Origin: Blasia pusilla
Lineage: Eukaryota > Marchantiophyta > Marchantiopsida > Blasiales
Assembly (NCBI GenBank): GCA_050084515.1
Contig: CM114273.1
Coordinates: forward strand, 35,960,001 to 36,024,000
Length of the DNA: 64,000 bases
Direction of reading: 5' to 3'
Position 1 is the stretch's first letter. Every line of letters begins with the position of its first letter. Positions 20,275-33,200 of this stretch are shown here, piece after piece. The translations under genes were made by a program, and so were the position numbers. A model generated the notes under the pieces. That model was not told where the DNA came from, ran no database searches, and was given only the letters and a program-made list of their open reading frames with translations.

Positions 20275-23206
20275 TTGTTCAAGCTAGCTAGTCGAGTACT
20301 TCTTCTTCCCACACATTAAAATTAATCTTTCATTTAATGCATGAGTAAGAGAATGGGTGAAGTTCCCTTGGCTCACCCAAGTAAAATGTAACTCCTCTCT
20401 CCTTGCATATATTGGAAGGAGTTATTTGGCAACAATTCGTTACATACTGAAGAAACAAAAAAACCATGGGAAATATCTTACTTCTAATCTGAAGTACTTC
20501 AGGTATGTATCGGTAACCATTCTTACATCGAGAATTTTCCCTTTAGTCGGCGCATTACAAGGATGGGATGGAGGACGAATGTTTTGGACTGCGGCCATTG
20601 GTAATCTGGCCAAATTCTTCCGCCCTTGGAAGCTTGGTGGAGTTCATGTAGATGTATCGTTGAGAGCCTCCACCTCGGTACGGACGGAGTCAGAAAGAAA
20701 AGAAACTCTCCAACAACACTTGGTAAACTCAATAAACAATGCGGAGACAAGGGTAGACAATTGGTTCCGAAATACTTCTCTACTATTATCACATGCATCG
20801 TTCGAAGCCCACGCCTAGTCCTTCCAGGTCTCCCGGGGTTTCGATTTTCTGCTCGTACGAACAGAAAATCTTCAGTTCATTACCGTAGTGAAAATTTTTT
20901 CTGATATCCGCACACTCCATAGTTTACGTCTTTGCGTATCTCTTTATCTTGAACTCCAGGAAAACTATCTGGAAACACCAAACTTTTCTAGATTGTTGAA
21001 TTGAGAGCTTGCAAGTACCAACAAATAAAACTCTATTTCTTTGAACCATTGCCACAGTATGAGGTTTTTTTGTGGCAGTATAAGGTTTCTTCTTCGGGGA
21101 TATTCACTATAACCTTGTCAGCCAGCCGCCGCGTAGATCATCCTGCGGCGTTCTCCCAATGAGATCAGGATGATTACAAGAGGTGTCTTTCTTTGAATAG
21201 TCGGTGAAGATCTTTTCGACCAGACTACGATTTTGCATCAGGCTCCACAACGTCATTCTTCGATTGGTATATGCAGACAAGCAACTGCAACGTGTACACC
21301 TGTAGTGGCGGATTTCGACACAGTCATCAGGTTTAGTCGAATGGATGATATCTTCGCGTTGCCTGGTCTGCAAATACCAAAGAGCCCACCTCATTCCTCG
21401 CACTCAGTGGTCGACCACATCTTCTCTCGTCGTGCGGTGCCGCTGTAATTCCTACTACTCATGCCTTCGTTTCGTTCCAACATTACTTCTGTTACTAGAA
21501 ATGCCCGTTCCTTTGATGTGGAACTATCTTGAACTACTAGGAAGACTTCAACAATTCCAGATTATCATTTATTTATTTATTTATTTTCTTACTCCGACAC
21601 AGAGATATTTCCAGCCGCGCATTTGCATGGCAAAAGAACTTCCGTTTTGGCGATGACACGCGGCATTTAGAGAAGCCTCTTACGCTGTAATTTAAAATCC
21701 CTCAAACTATACACGTATTACCGTTTTCTGCCCCGTTTGTAGTGCGGGTTGGCAGAGGAGGAGGTGGACGCGACACCATTGAAGTCCAGTTCTGTTCCAT
21801 ACGTCCCGTTCAAATTCATTCCCGACGGACGTAAGTGACAATGACACCTTGCCAATTTGGACTTGTGACGCAACAGTGCTCCATCCCGATTTTACCACCA
21901 CTACGTCGGGACCCTACGTCCCCCTCAATTTACGCACTTAGGACGGAGGACTCATCTTAAGCCCAGCTGCCGGCCTCCGTCCTCGTGGTAAGGTAGGGTA
22001 GTGTAGAACATGTGATTTCGAAAGAATGGGCGAAAGTGGGCCGGAGGGTGGGAGATTAAGAGGTGCTAGTTGTGACCGTAAAATAGAATGTTTTCATCAT
22101 GCTTGGAGCGACTCTTTCTCTTTAGGAGGTTGGAGTACATGGGCCATTTGAGCAAGAATGACAAACCCGGATTTTATACAAGGGCAAATGAGGCAAACAT
22201 TTTGGGAGTAAAGATATTTTATGAGATATGAAGATATCATGATAAGTTTTTTTTAACAAACTTTGAATAAAGATTGTCACAACTAAAACCCAAGGACTAA
22301 AAGAGCCATGTATCACAACGGCCAAAACTGGCCAGTGGTGATGAAAGGAGAAAAGCCCCATAGAAGCAAACTTAGTAATGATAAATTAGATGGACCACAA
22401 GGATGAAGCCATTTTTTCTTGAAATGGGACTTTAAGCCATGGATCTCCTAAAAGTCAAGCATGCTTCAAGACAATAGAAACATACTATATGCAATAAATA
22501 GATAAGCAAAGTAACAATAAATTCTTCTTATAAGGATGTCTTATCCTTTATGGCCTTGGTTTATGGAGGGTTTCGGGCTTAGGATGATATCAAATATCAC
22601 TCATTTGGTTGTGAAAACATAACCTAGTTGAGGTTAAGAATATATTTTCTTTACTTCACCAGCTCTTGGATGCAAAATATACATGAATATTTTGGGTTTT
22701 TTCTCCATAAGAAGTTACACGCCATGAACAAAATTACAAAGCTCAGACCTAATAATCTGAGTAGATTTTGACCTAATCACTCTCTTGCAGACTCCGAAAA
22801 GACCTTTTCACACCGACCATATCGCCCTCCTTACCACCCATAACATTGGTAAAATCATTATCCTCTACTTCCCGGATGTGACGTGGAAAGCGAGAAATGA
22901 ACTTCTGAGCCTCCACTGTACATTTCTGAGATGAAGCGCACATACACAGTGCCAAGATGTGCGTTCATAGTTTAGAAACTTTACCGCTCGCTACGCATTC
23001 ACGAACAGGATCTTAGTCACGTTTCTCTATCACAGCACAGAATTGTGACGAATCGGTGCCGGTGAAGGATGATTTCTGAGTTTTGATGATCCATGCCTTC
23101 TCGGCATCGTTCCAAGTACGTTAGTCCGACTCTCAACTCCATCAAATACCTGCATCCCCAGTCCTATCATTTAATACGATTGACAATCTTGTGGAATAGT
23201 TTTTCT
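20275..23206 (-). repeat. Right arm of the large inverted repeat
   Basis: Reverse complement of 16,495-19,410, collinear over its whole length. It lacks the 113-bp hairpin insertion of the left arm and has its own ATTTATTTATTTATTT tract near 21,570. Confidence 0.8.
22773..22955 (-). pseudogene. Short coding remnant in the right arm
   Basis: An open frame of 60 codons with CTVEAQKFISRFPRHI and DFTNVMGGKEGDMVGVKRSF, ending in a stop at 22,773. It is homologous to 16,815-16,961 but undisturbed. I do not recognise the family. Confidence 0.35.
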
Positions 23207-23209
23207 GAG

Positions 23210-26200
23210 CGACGCGAATCTGATTCTATTGCGAATTATGTCGTCCCCGGTGTACATTTCTGACAAACTTTGGACTTTCTTGGATAGTCTGCTACCGCGC
23301 AGGAAACGACACATCCTTCATTCGGTGATTTTGAAAGAAAGTGTTCCTTCGATAGCCGAGGAAAAACTTGATATTTTCATATGAGCCCTTTTTCTTTTTT
23401 TTGGCCCCGGTTTCAAAAAAAATTGTATGTCACAAAAATGTCCTTGTAAGCACTTCTTATGGAGTAAGCATTGGTTGCCTTTAATGTTACGAAGCTGGGA
23501 TAATTTGACTTGGTAGAGAATTGAGTACGAATAGCATTCACTTTCTGTGTAAATTACACAGTATTTGAGGAATTTCAACTAGTTACCGAGAGCAGAAAGA
23601 CCCCAGGTTAGTGTACTCTATTTTGAGAAAAAGTAGTTACTAGTCCGTATGAATCCGCCATAGCTTAAACTTCAGGCAGCTGGATAAAGTTCATGCTCGA
23701 CTTAGTAGGCTATCCAGTCCACGTAAAATTTATTTTGTTACCTTTTAACTCAACTGAGTTCTCGGGAGATATATGCAGATATACTGGTACCAGAGGTCCA
23801 TGTGCTTATCATTATTCGACTTTCAACGAAGGACAGAGATCCAGCGAGTAAGTATAAGCGACATTGATCAAATACTAAATAAGTAAATGAGAAGTAGAGC
23901 AGGGTCAATTTCTTTTCTCGGAGAGACAAGAGGATCCGGTCCATCTTAATTAGGTTTGAGTTTTCCAGTAGCCAGGTAGTTCACAGGAAGCGAAACTAGA
24001 ACGTAAAAGAATAGAACCTAAGGTTCCGAGGAAGCTTAAAGGATTAGTTGGATGTTCCTTCCTAGCTACCTGATAGAAAAAAAAGTTAATACGTTCTGCT
24101 TAGGAGAGGACTTAATCAGGGAAGATCCCTCAAACATGACTTCTTATTCTCAACCCTTCTTGGAGCGTGTTCGCAGGTCATCCATTGGCATACCCCTATT
24201 GTGAAGCCACTCTCACCATTAGTTTCTAGATATGATACTGGCAAGCTCTTCTAAAGCTTGGTTCCAAAGCTGATATGTGACTAGGATTGATCTCCTCAAG
24301 CTGTTGGATAAAGTTGCTTAAGAGCATGTATGTCCATGGATTAGGATTTTCCAGGACTCTTCCATCCCCAAATTCTCAGTTGTTCCTTTCGTTATACCGA
24401 GGTAGTATCTCAATATCGTGTTGTGGCCTATTCCAGACGAGTTTCTGACTTCAGTGCCGTAGTATATCTTGGTGTATTGTACTGCAGGTGTGCCTTTCGA
24501 AGGTTCTCAAGGCAGCATGAGCTTCAGGTTTTTGGCAAGTGGGTCGCTAATTGGTTGAAGTAGATGGACTCTCCCACAATATCGATTCAACTACACATTA
24601 AAGTAGATCTCTCTTGATTTGAAATTACCTTTGTATTGTGCAGATCCCTTTGTTATGGCCAAGTTCCCAGTAGCCACATGGAGCAATACCAGGTCCCATT
24701 TGGACATCAAAACCACGACCAAAGACCAGTTTCCGTCCTTGACATCAAAACAATGTTAATGACACCTGCAGACAGTAGTGATATTTAGTGGATCCCCTAG
24801 CAAGCGATTTCCAGTGCTTTACTAGCAACATAGCTCATGAAGGTGAATACGAAATAGTGTAGTCGATTCTATCTAGATAGCCTTGAATGACCCCGTATGT
24901 TTGAGAACACTGGATCTTTTGGAACCTTGCTGATGATGATCTTCCGTAAATGTTTGCCTTTATCACCCAGGCGATGAGTGGGGATGGCAAACTACTCCAT
25001 CGCTTCTAGAGTGACTTTTTGTTGGAGATGTTGTTCAGAGCTACAGAAAATCTGTACGCCGACATATATGTTGACATGTTTAAGTTTCCAAAATGAGTCC
25101 CTTGACCTTTCTCTGGAATATTGGAAGCTCGCTTTTATTCTTTTTTTATCATCTCTCTCTGTACCAGGGCGCAAGGCTACGACAGGCACTACTTAATGAG
25201 TACAGTCTGTCTATCAGTATCGCGCTTGCGGAAGCTTCATCTGAAACGGTATGTGGTGTGAAGACGTAAGCCAGATATCAATTCAGACGACCCCATCCGT
25301 TAACCTTCGACAGATTTACATGCTTTCAACCGCTTCAACTTTGAAGTTTCAACATATTGACATGGAGCACTCAGTTCATCCTTCGAGGACGGGAATTCTG
25401 CGGTGTCCATTTTTTTTCTCTCTACGTCTTGCTGCTCTCAACTCTGTAGGTAGCTGAACCTAGCCAAATCTCTTTTGAGAATGGCATCTTACTAGCCTGA
25501 TTGTCCCCACATAGAGATTGCTTTTGATTTCTGACGTATTGTTAAACTTTTCAGTTGCGCCGATCGGCATTGTGCGAGGTCTATATTTTAGGAGCCACAG
25601 CTTCACTATTGAGTTCATGAGAACTTCATGACAGTTTGTTAAACCTTATTCCTGTATGTAGAGCAATTCATCAAATATATCATTATGAATCTTCTGCTCC
25701 GGTCCGATTATACTCCCTACTTGCCTAGGTTGGTATGTATAACTTCAGTTATCTTAAGAAACTTGTCAGATTTCCTTTGGCTATTCTCCTTGTTGACAGT
25801 TTTTTCCTGAGAAAGTATGGTTTCAAACCCTCCAGTATTCCTCATTGGGAGACGACCAAAGAATTTCACACCCAAAAAGCAAAAGGTTAATCCTACGAAT
25901 ATTGCGACAGTGCCAGATGAATCCTAAGACCCCTATTAACTAGATGTGAAAAGTACACAAATTCCAGATGACTGACCATAGTCAGAAACCTGCAACTATC
26001 GTGGGGAGTCAAGTATCTTCAACTTTCCTACTACCTAGGCTAGGAGAGTTCGGGTCAGGGCTAAGCTATAAATCTAGAGATTATGAGAAATAAATGGTTG
26101 TCTTTCTTTAATTTGCTCGCCCGTCCAAGCAGGTTGCTTGCTAGCTAACGGAAGAACTTGGAATAAGTCTTTTCAGTCGAGTGACATCGACATTCAGGAT

Positions 26201-29200
26201 GCGGAGGCAGTGTTCAAGTGCATACGGTGGAGCCATCGCTTTCAAGAACGATGTCTAAACTATCTCATCTGGTAGGCAACATCTTACCGAACTCCAAAAT
26301 GTGGATACTAGGACTCGTCGGTGAACCCAGTCTCAGGTACTTTTCCAGCCAAGGAGCAGATGTAATCTCACAAATGATTCAAAAATCTGTTCCAGGCCAT
26401 GTTTTGTAGAGGGAAATCCTTGTGCTAGAATATTTGTGTTTAGCGTCTGATATTTTCAGTCATGATCAAGAAGCACTTTGTGAGGACTTCCGTACTTATG
26501 TAAGACCTTTGCAAGATCTCTTGTGCAGTTTTTAGTATGTCTTGCTCCACCAAAGAACGTCCATGCCACCATCTCAGTAGAAGATATGAATTTTTTAGGT
26601 GTATATTGATCAAAAGTAGGCTTTAAATCTTCTGCGAATTCCCAGGAAGCCTTTCCAACACTTTCTAAGCGATAAAGACAAGGCTTAATAAGAAATTTAA
26701 CTTTTCTTTATTCTGATCTTATAGATTAAATCTTCCCGTGTTTGATATCTACGTCTTCTGACCATGCCATGGAATCGTTCAAGCGAGGAGACCAACATAT
26801 TCATTCATTACATATTTGAAGTGTTTATGCAGAAGCTTACTGAAAGCTTTTCTCTTTACAAATTGATAGACAGAATGTTATGTGATCTGTTATTTTGCAA
26901 TCATAGGGCCATTTAATTGAATCACGAATCTTCATCGGACACAAATGGACCTACCATCATCAAAGAACTACCTTTTTCATATTTAGCAGATCGAGGTAGA
27001 AAGGCAAGGAACTGAAATCAAGGAACTCGAAAAGCACTTATGGTTCTAGATGGTTTGTGTGGAGGGAAATTGGAAAACTTTCAAACGTTTTCCTAGCACA
27101 ATTCAAATAATCTGTGATAGAATTGAGACTCGAAGTAGACTTGTGGATTCCAACGTCTAGATAGTTGGGTCATACATTCGACTGTAAGCCTTAGAAATGC
27201 CTATTAGGAGTAACGATCCATTGTACTCACTTGTTTCTCATCTAGAACTCTTCATATGTCTTAGAAGTTTAGTAGAGAATGTCTTGATGAGTCCCAAAGA
27301 ATTCAAGGGTTGTTTTGTTCATAATAGAACCGCCAGAGGGTCCCTTTTCAACCATCACCCCCACTGGGTGTGCGGTTGATATTCTCGCACAGCACCAGCT
27401 GGACTAATTACACAGCTCAGAGAAATACTGCGGGGGATATAGAAAAGCTGCAGCGGTATGTTCCTTTCTTGAGGTACGTCAATCACAGTGTCTTTTCTGT
27501 CTAGAGAGCGAACTGAGAATTTGGATCATCTTGACGCCGAGGATATGCATCCATCACAATTCTCGCAGCCGAGACGTTCGCATTTGTGCCATAATTTTGA
27601 ACCTGGATCATCTTGGATTCAATTGTCCTTTTGAAACTTTTAACGATGGTTAGATTAATGCTGAACTGTAATAACTGTTAACTCTGAACTGTTAGTGTAT
27701 TGGAGTGCGTCTTCGAATGTCGGTGATCACACATAAGCCAGGACTTCTCTTAAATTACTACTTGCTGGTTCTGTTGTAGGACAGGAAGTCTGGACGACTC
27801 TAGACGGGTGCTAATTATAGCCGATTGGAAAAATTTTGGAAGCTGATTTGTAGTGAAGCCTTATTCTTGGCCTGGCGATCCGATGATCGTACTCACACTA
27901 AGCCTAATCACAGCCAGTGAAGTCATGAGTTCTGTGCATAAGTGGTAATCGAAAGTATTCTGAGTTATCAATTGGCTACTGATCTTCATCTACATTCTTT
28001 CATAACATCCATTTCGAAGACTTCAAAGCGATTTTTTTAATTACGGGAAAACATATGAGGGTTCAAATTTACTCTCCGATCGATGAGGTCTGGGCGTAAG
28101 CTGTAAATTATAGTTGCTCGCGTGTTTACAATCCATTGACTGCGTTTCAAATTCTTCTGATCGGATTCAGTAGTGATGCATTCATCGTTGGAGTTTTCGC
28201 TACCTAGTGTCAAGTCCTCATCTTGCGTGTGCTTTGAATCCCACGGCCTTGGGCCTCGTGAGATTCATCGTTTCCTCAAGCCCAACACTGGTGTAAAGAG
28301 CTTGCATGTGGCATACCAAAATAGTAGTAGAGTTTTGGTCAGCATATGATTCGGACATTGTAAGATGTCTGGTCTGCATTAGAGGGGCCGCTGACTGTTT
28401 CAGGGTGCAATGTTGTCTAATGAGAGGAGTTTTTCCTCGCCCCTCCAGTGTGTACACCCTTCGAACCCAATGATACTCACAAAGTTGTACAGAACTGTCT
28501 TCCCGCGTCCTCTCCTGGTTATTCAAATTACACTAAACGTTGATACACTGCACATGGATTTTCGACTTTGCTAGTACATCGTGTATGAGATATTGGTAGT
28601 TTATTCCTACTCGCCGCATGAAATCTCTCGCAGGCTTTGACCAAATTAAGACCCGCGAAATTAGTCAGATTTGACAGGATGCTGGACACATGCGACCTCA
28701 TTATCCCGCCAAGGAATAGGGCGGGATAATGAGCTGCACCACAAGTGACAAAAGGATCCCAATGCGACATTGTATGTAGTCGTGAATGTACGAATGATAA
28801 CCATATCTTCCTGGAGTACCGGCTCTGCCTTCTTGTCAGAGGACCTTGAGTGGATACTTTGGAGTAGCGTTTTGGCGCTATATTTTATACTCGCTTTGCG
28901 CTTTTAATTCAAAAAGTTCCTCGTTCGGAAAGTTTATAATTATCAGCTGGGAAAGCGAAAGTGCCTGATGCGCGTAAAAGATCCGAAAGTAGTTGGTTAT
29001 GCAGTCTCCTTTCTGTGGTGAATATCGAAGTAGCAATTTTCGTTTCCCACTCGATTAAGCTCGTGTGGGTTGCGCGAGCTGTCGAACTAGGGCACATATT
29101 GGCTTGGGGACGAAGCGAAGAAATCGCGACAAAGTATTCAATGTAAACTGTGGACTGATGATATATATACTCTGGTTCGCGATTGATTTTAGTGCCGAGA

Positions 29201-29600
29201 CCATCGCCAAAGTGTAGTAGCAATACCTCTACAAGAATCTGTGCCCTTGGGTTTGCTTTATACCTCCCCATCTGCGAATAGCTATCCTTCCTACAACGGA
29301 GTCGCACCAATCATGGAGGGCGTTTAACTTCGCATCCATTCCTTCAACTCGCTCTTTCACCTTCACAGGATTTGGATTTACCATGCATACCGGACATCCG
29401 TACTACTGTAGAGACTTCCAATCACACTGTGAAGTCGGATGATCTGAGGGATAGGAATTAAAATGATGCGAACTCCATCACCAGATGATCAATCAAGGAT
29501 TGTGACTCAGTTGTACGGAAAGGTGAAACAGGGAAAGAAAAAAGAAGTAGTGGATGTGGCCAGGAATTGAAGCAACTAAAGACCGTTTCTGAACGGGAGA
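23210..29600. other. Gene-free interval
   Basis: Only short, unsupported frames occur. Near 26,250-26,650 the minus strand reads faintly like a retroelement integrase (DLAKVLHKYGSPHKVLLDHD) but lacks further motifs. I see no repeats, RNA genes or palindromes. Confidence 0.4.
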
Positions 29601-30209
29601 GGCGCCAACTTCTCAGCTAGTATTTCCAGCAATTGTTTTCCTTTCCCAAACTACCAACTGATCAGTCGCTAGCGTGGTTCAACGAAGGATTTTGGGCTAT
29701 GCAAGGTGTAAAGTCGCAACGGCAGGAGGTCCGTCTTTGGTACTACATAAAGAGTAGAGTCTCCAACAGGTACTACAGAACGAGTATTCCCGCTCTCCCA
29801 AATCGTCTATTCGTGAGCAGTCAAATCTTCATCCCTCTCCCTCTCTCTGTGTCTGCGGTCGGTTGCGTCTGGGAAGAGTGGTGTCTATGCAGTAGAACAT
29901 GAAATTGTAGAACATCGACTGTGATATATTTTTATCAAGACTAATGTAGACGATTTTTTGTTGCATGAAGCATGTGAAGACTGCTGGTGCTGAAACGACG
30001 TGGTGCATTCGCAAGTAGATGTAACCCGAAGAGGGTCTTTGCGATTTGAAGGCCATTGCACATCTGTTTTTCATGAAAGCGATTTTGCGGAATCCCACGA
30101 AACCTCAAAGCCTGTGACGGAACTTTCGGAATCCCAAGTGCACTCAAGGCCTGTGGCGGAAGGGAGAGCAGAATTAGAAGAATTGACGAGGCAACCACCC
30201 GAGGCTCAC

Positions 30210-33200
30210 ATGGAATATTCTGATTGGCATATCAGAAAAATGCACATAGTCCCTACTGACTTGCCTGTTTACCAGCTTGCTTGTGTTGAAGCGTGGAACA
30301 ACCTCACCAACACTCACAAGCGCTTCGTGCATCATTTTTCGAGAGCATCATGGGCTGGTGCTCGGATATGCAGTCACCAGCTTTCACAGGTAAGGGAGGA
30401 CCACATGGTTTGGTACAGCCAGAGAACATTGCCGCTTTGTAATATTTAGTTTCTTTCGTATCACAAACTTGCTATCATCAGCATATGAAAAACTCATAAT
30501 AAGTACATGTGCGGCGGATACAAAGTTTATCCCTGACATCATTAGAACCAAACTACCAACCTTCGTGAAGTTGGATTCTTACATCTGGGACGGTGGTGGA
30601 AGAAGTTTTTACGGACGCAACAGCACTGATGGGGTGTAATAAGCTTTTCCGAACGCAGCAACATTGAGTGATCCTGACTGAATGGAGACTACTCTTTGGG
30701 AAGTCTTCCACCAGCCTTACTCATGTACACCGTCCGGCCCGTGCAAACACCATGAAATTGCTGGAGACTTGATTTTTGAGCCCGTACTCAGCGGTGCATT
30801 TCTGAAAGCAACTTCCTATGATGAAGTGCACATCTGCAATTCCAAGGCATCGGTTGCCGCATGTGCAGTCGCAAGCATAGTAGAAACGTACGACTTTAAA
30901 CATAAACACACGATCAATATTTGAAACTTGGTGCCTAGAGGTTTCCTGGCATCACGCTGGAGATGGGAACGATTCCTTTCTATTGTTACGAACATTCGCT
31001 CTTTCCTTTTGGTTCCGGATATCCTCTTTTACGCGTGGTCACTAAAGTCGCAACCTCCCAACATGTTGAGCAAGATAGCGCACAGCTCGCTTTCTGCTGA
31101 GCTGTCCTGTCTGTTTTGGGACAGCATCTTCACTGACAAATGTCGATCCCTAACTGTAATTGTTGTTTTAGACAGAACATCCAAACTGAATGACTCTAGA
31201 AATTCCAGAAAATTGATGGGACTAATGACGCTGACGTTGAGTTTTGTCGATCTCTCAGGAAAGTCCAGATATCCTGAGGATGTTGGTGCTGCTGTTTTCG
31301 TCGGAATCCATTGCCGATTTGAAAAGAAGAAGTCTCGCTGCTGGAGTGACGCTGGGGGAGTGGAATTTGTTTGTTGCCTACTCCTCTTGTTTCTTCACGA
31401 ACTTGGGTACATATCTGTTAAACCAGTTTCAAAACGCATACCTACATCTGATTGCTGGAGCTTGGTGGATATTTATTTTCTCTAGAACATTCGATAGTTT
31501 AATGTGTCCCTTACAGTGGTAAAAAACATATTTTTAATGAGGCTCAATAAAATTTTTGCCTTGGCTGCGCCTCCATGAATTTCGTTACTTTATCACATTC
31601 ACAGCACAGTTATTTTACCTCTTCGTGAAGGAGGAATGTGGTGCATTCATGATGAGTTAATTCAAATTTGTCCATACATGCATGCGTTCTAATCCATCCA
31701 TTATCTAATTTGCTGTTTCTGGTTCTTATTTTTATCCTTTCTACAATTTATAGCTTTCTTTAGAACAGGGTCTTTTAAACTGCGTACTCATTCACAACCG
31801 ATTTAGTCCACTTACGAATTTCGTAAAACGTTTTGGACTTGTTGGATATTCGGTAATTGTACAGGAAACTATCTTGCTTTCGGAGATTTCAAAATTGTCC
31901 CTGGAATACCTGAGGAAAAGCTCGATACTATTGTAAAAGTATGCCCTCTGCAGGTGAGCCATCCTACCGTTCAGGACAATGAATCGCGATTTGAAAGGTT
32001 TCTTCATCTCGTGAAAGATTTGAGTTGTGACGTTCTCTGTTTTGATTTCTAGACGGAAAAATGTTCAAGCTGCATGAGCTACATAGACTGTGATTGGATC
32101 TTTGGATCGCCCATAGTTGTTGCGATTGAACGTCACACCTGAGTGGATGTATTATCCCATAATGGCAATTATGCCAAGACTCCGACCTTCCCACATGGGA
32201 AAGTGTCCGTAGCTCGCCTTGACTACTTTCCGTAATTCCCTTCACTACTTTCCTTTGTTTTTCCCAGCTTAACTTTTGTCCCAGTGATTAATTTCCAAAT
32301 CTGATCGTTGTTTTTACCTCAAAACCCTTCGTCTGCAGACCCGCACCACACAGTAAGCTAACCAAGATAATTCCTGATTTCCTGACTGGAAGAGCTGTTG
32401 GAAGGTTGTCGTCTGCCACGCGGGTGGCAATTTCTTTAGTCCTCTGCACTTCCTACTGAAGATTCTCCATATATTCTTAAGAAAATGTGAGGAATTAGCG
32501 TAAAATGTTTTTCTTTGTGTGTGCTGAAGCATGATTCCCAACAAATCTAAGTATTGATTTTTGTCGATGTGTGAAAATACTGCAAATGTTCCATTTTCGG
32601 ATGAAGATTATCTTTTTACCTCGCTCAGTCATAGTTGGATAGTTGTCCGTAGCTCGCCCATGGTGAAGTTGGAAAAGCCTCCGTCTGTGGTATGAAGAGC
32701 ATAAATTGGAAATTTGTTGAAAAGTTTGTAGAGGACATTGACAAAATTTGTATAGAATCCAAAGACTTTCACAGTATTGGCCTTCATGATTCCCGGATAT
32801 GGCTTAAGTTGACCTTGATGGAAGCTGTAAGAAGTAGATAACATCTGAAGCATGCGTTTAGCTATACTGCATATCTTGACCAACCTCTTCTAGTTTCGTT
32901 GTAGACCTGTAATCTGAAGCTACCGAATACCATGACATAGCGGATTCAACATAAACTGACGAGAGGTGGTAAGGGAACATGAATTGCATTAGTTTTGTAC
33001 AGATGCTTTATGGGTCGGTCCATGTCGTGAATACCAGCCTTCTAGCCCGAGGATAAGCTTACCTGAATATCGTGCACGTGGCTGCAGGGTAAAAAGAGAG
33101 AAGCCTTGTTAGCTTTGTGGGAGAAGGCACGGAAGCGTACCTATTCTTTGTCTCCAGGTAAAATGCAAGTTCTCATAACTAGTTTCCGTGAAAATGCTGA

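Noticed and set aside
26250-26700. Possible retroelement integrase on the minus strand (GSPHKVLLDHD-like)
   Set aside because: Only one short resemblance; no HHCC module, no further catalytic acids and no RT nearby.
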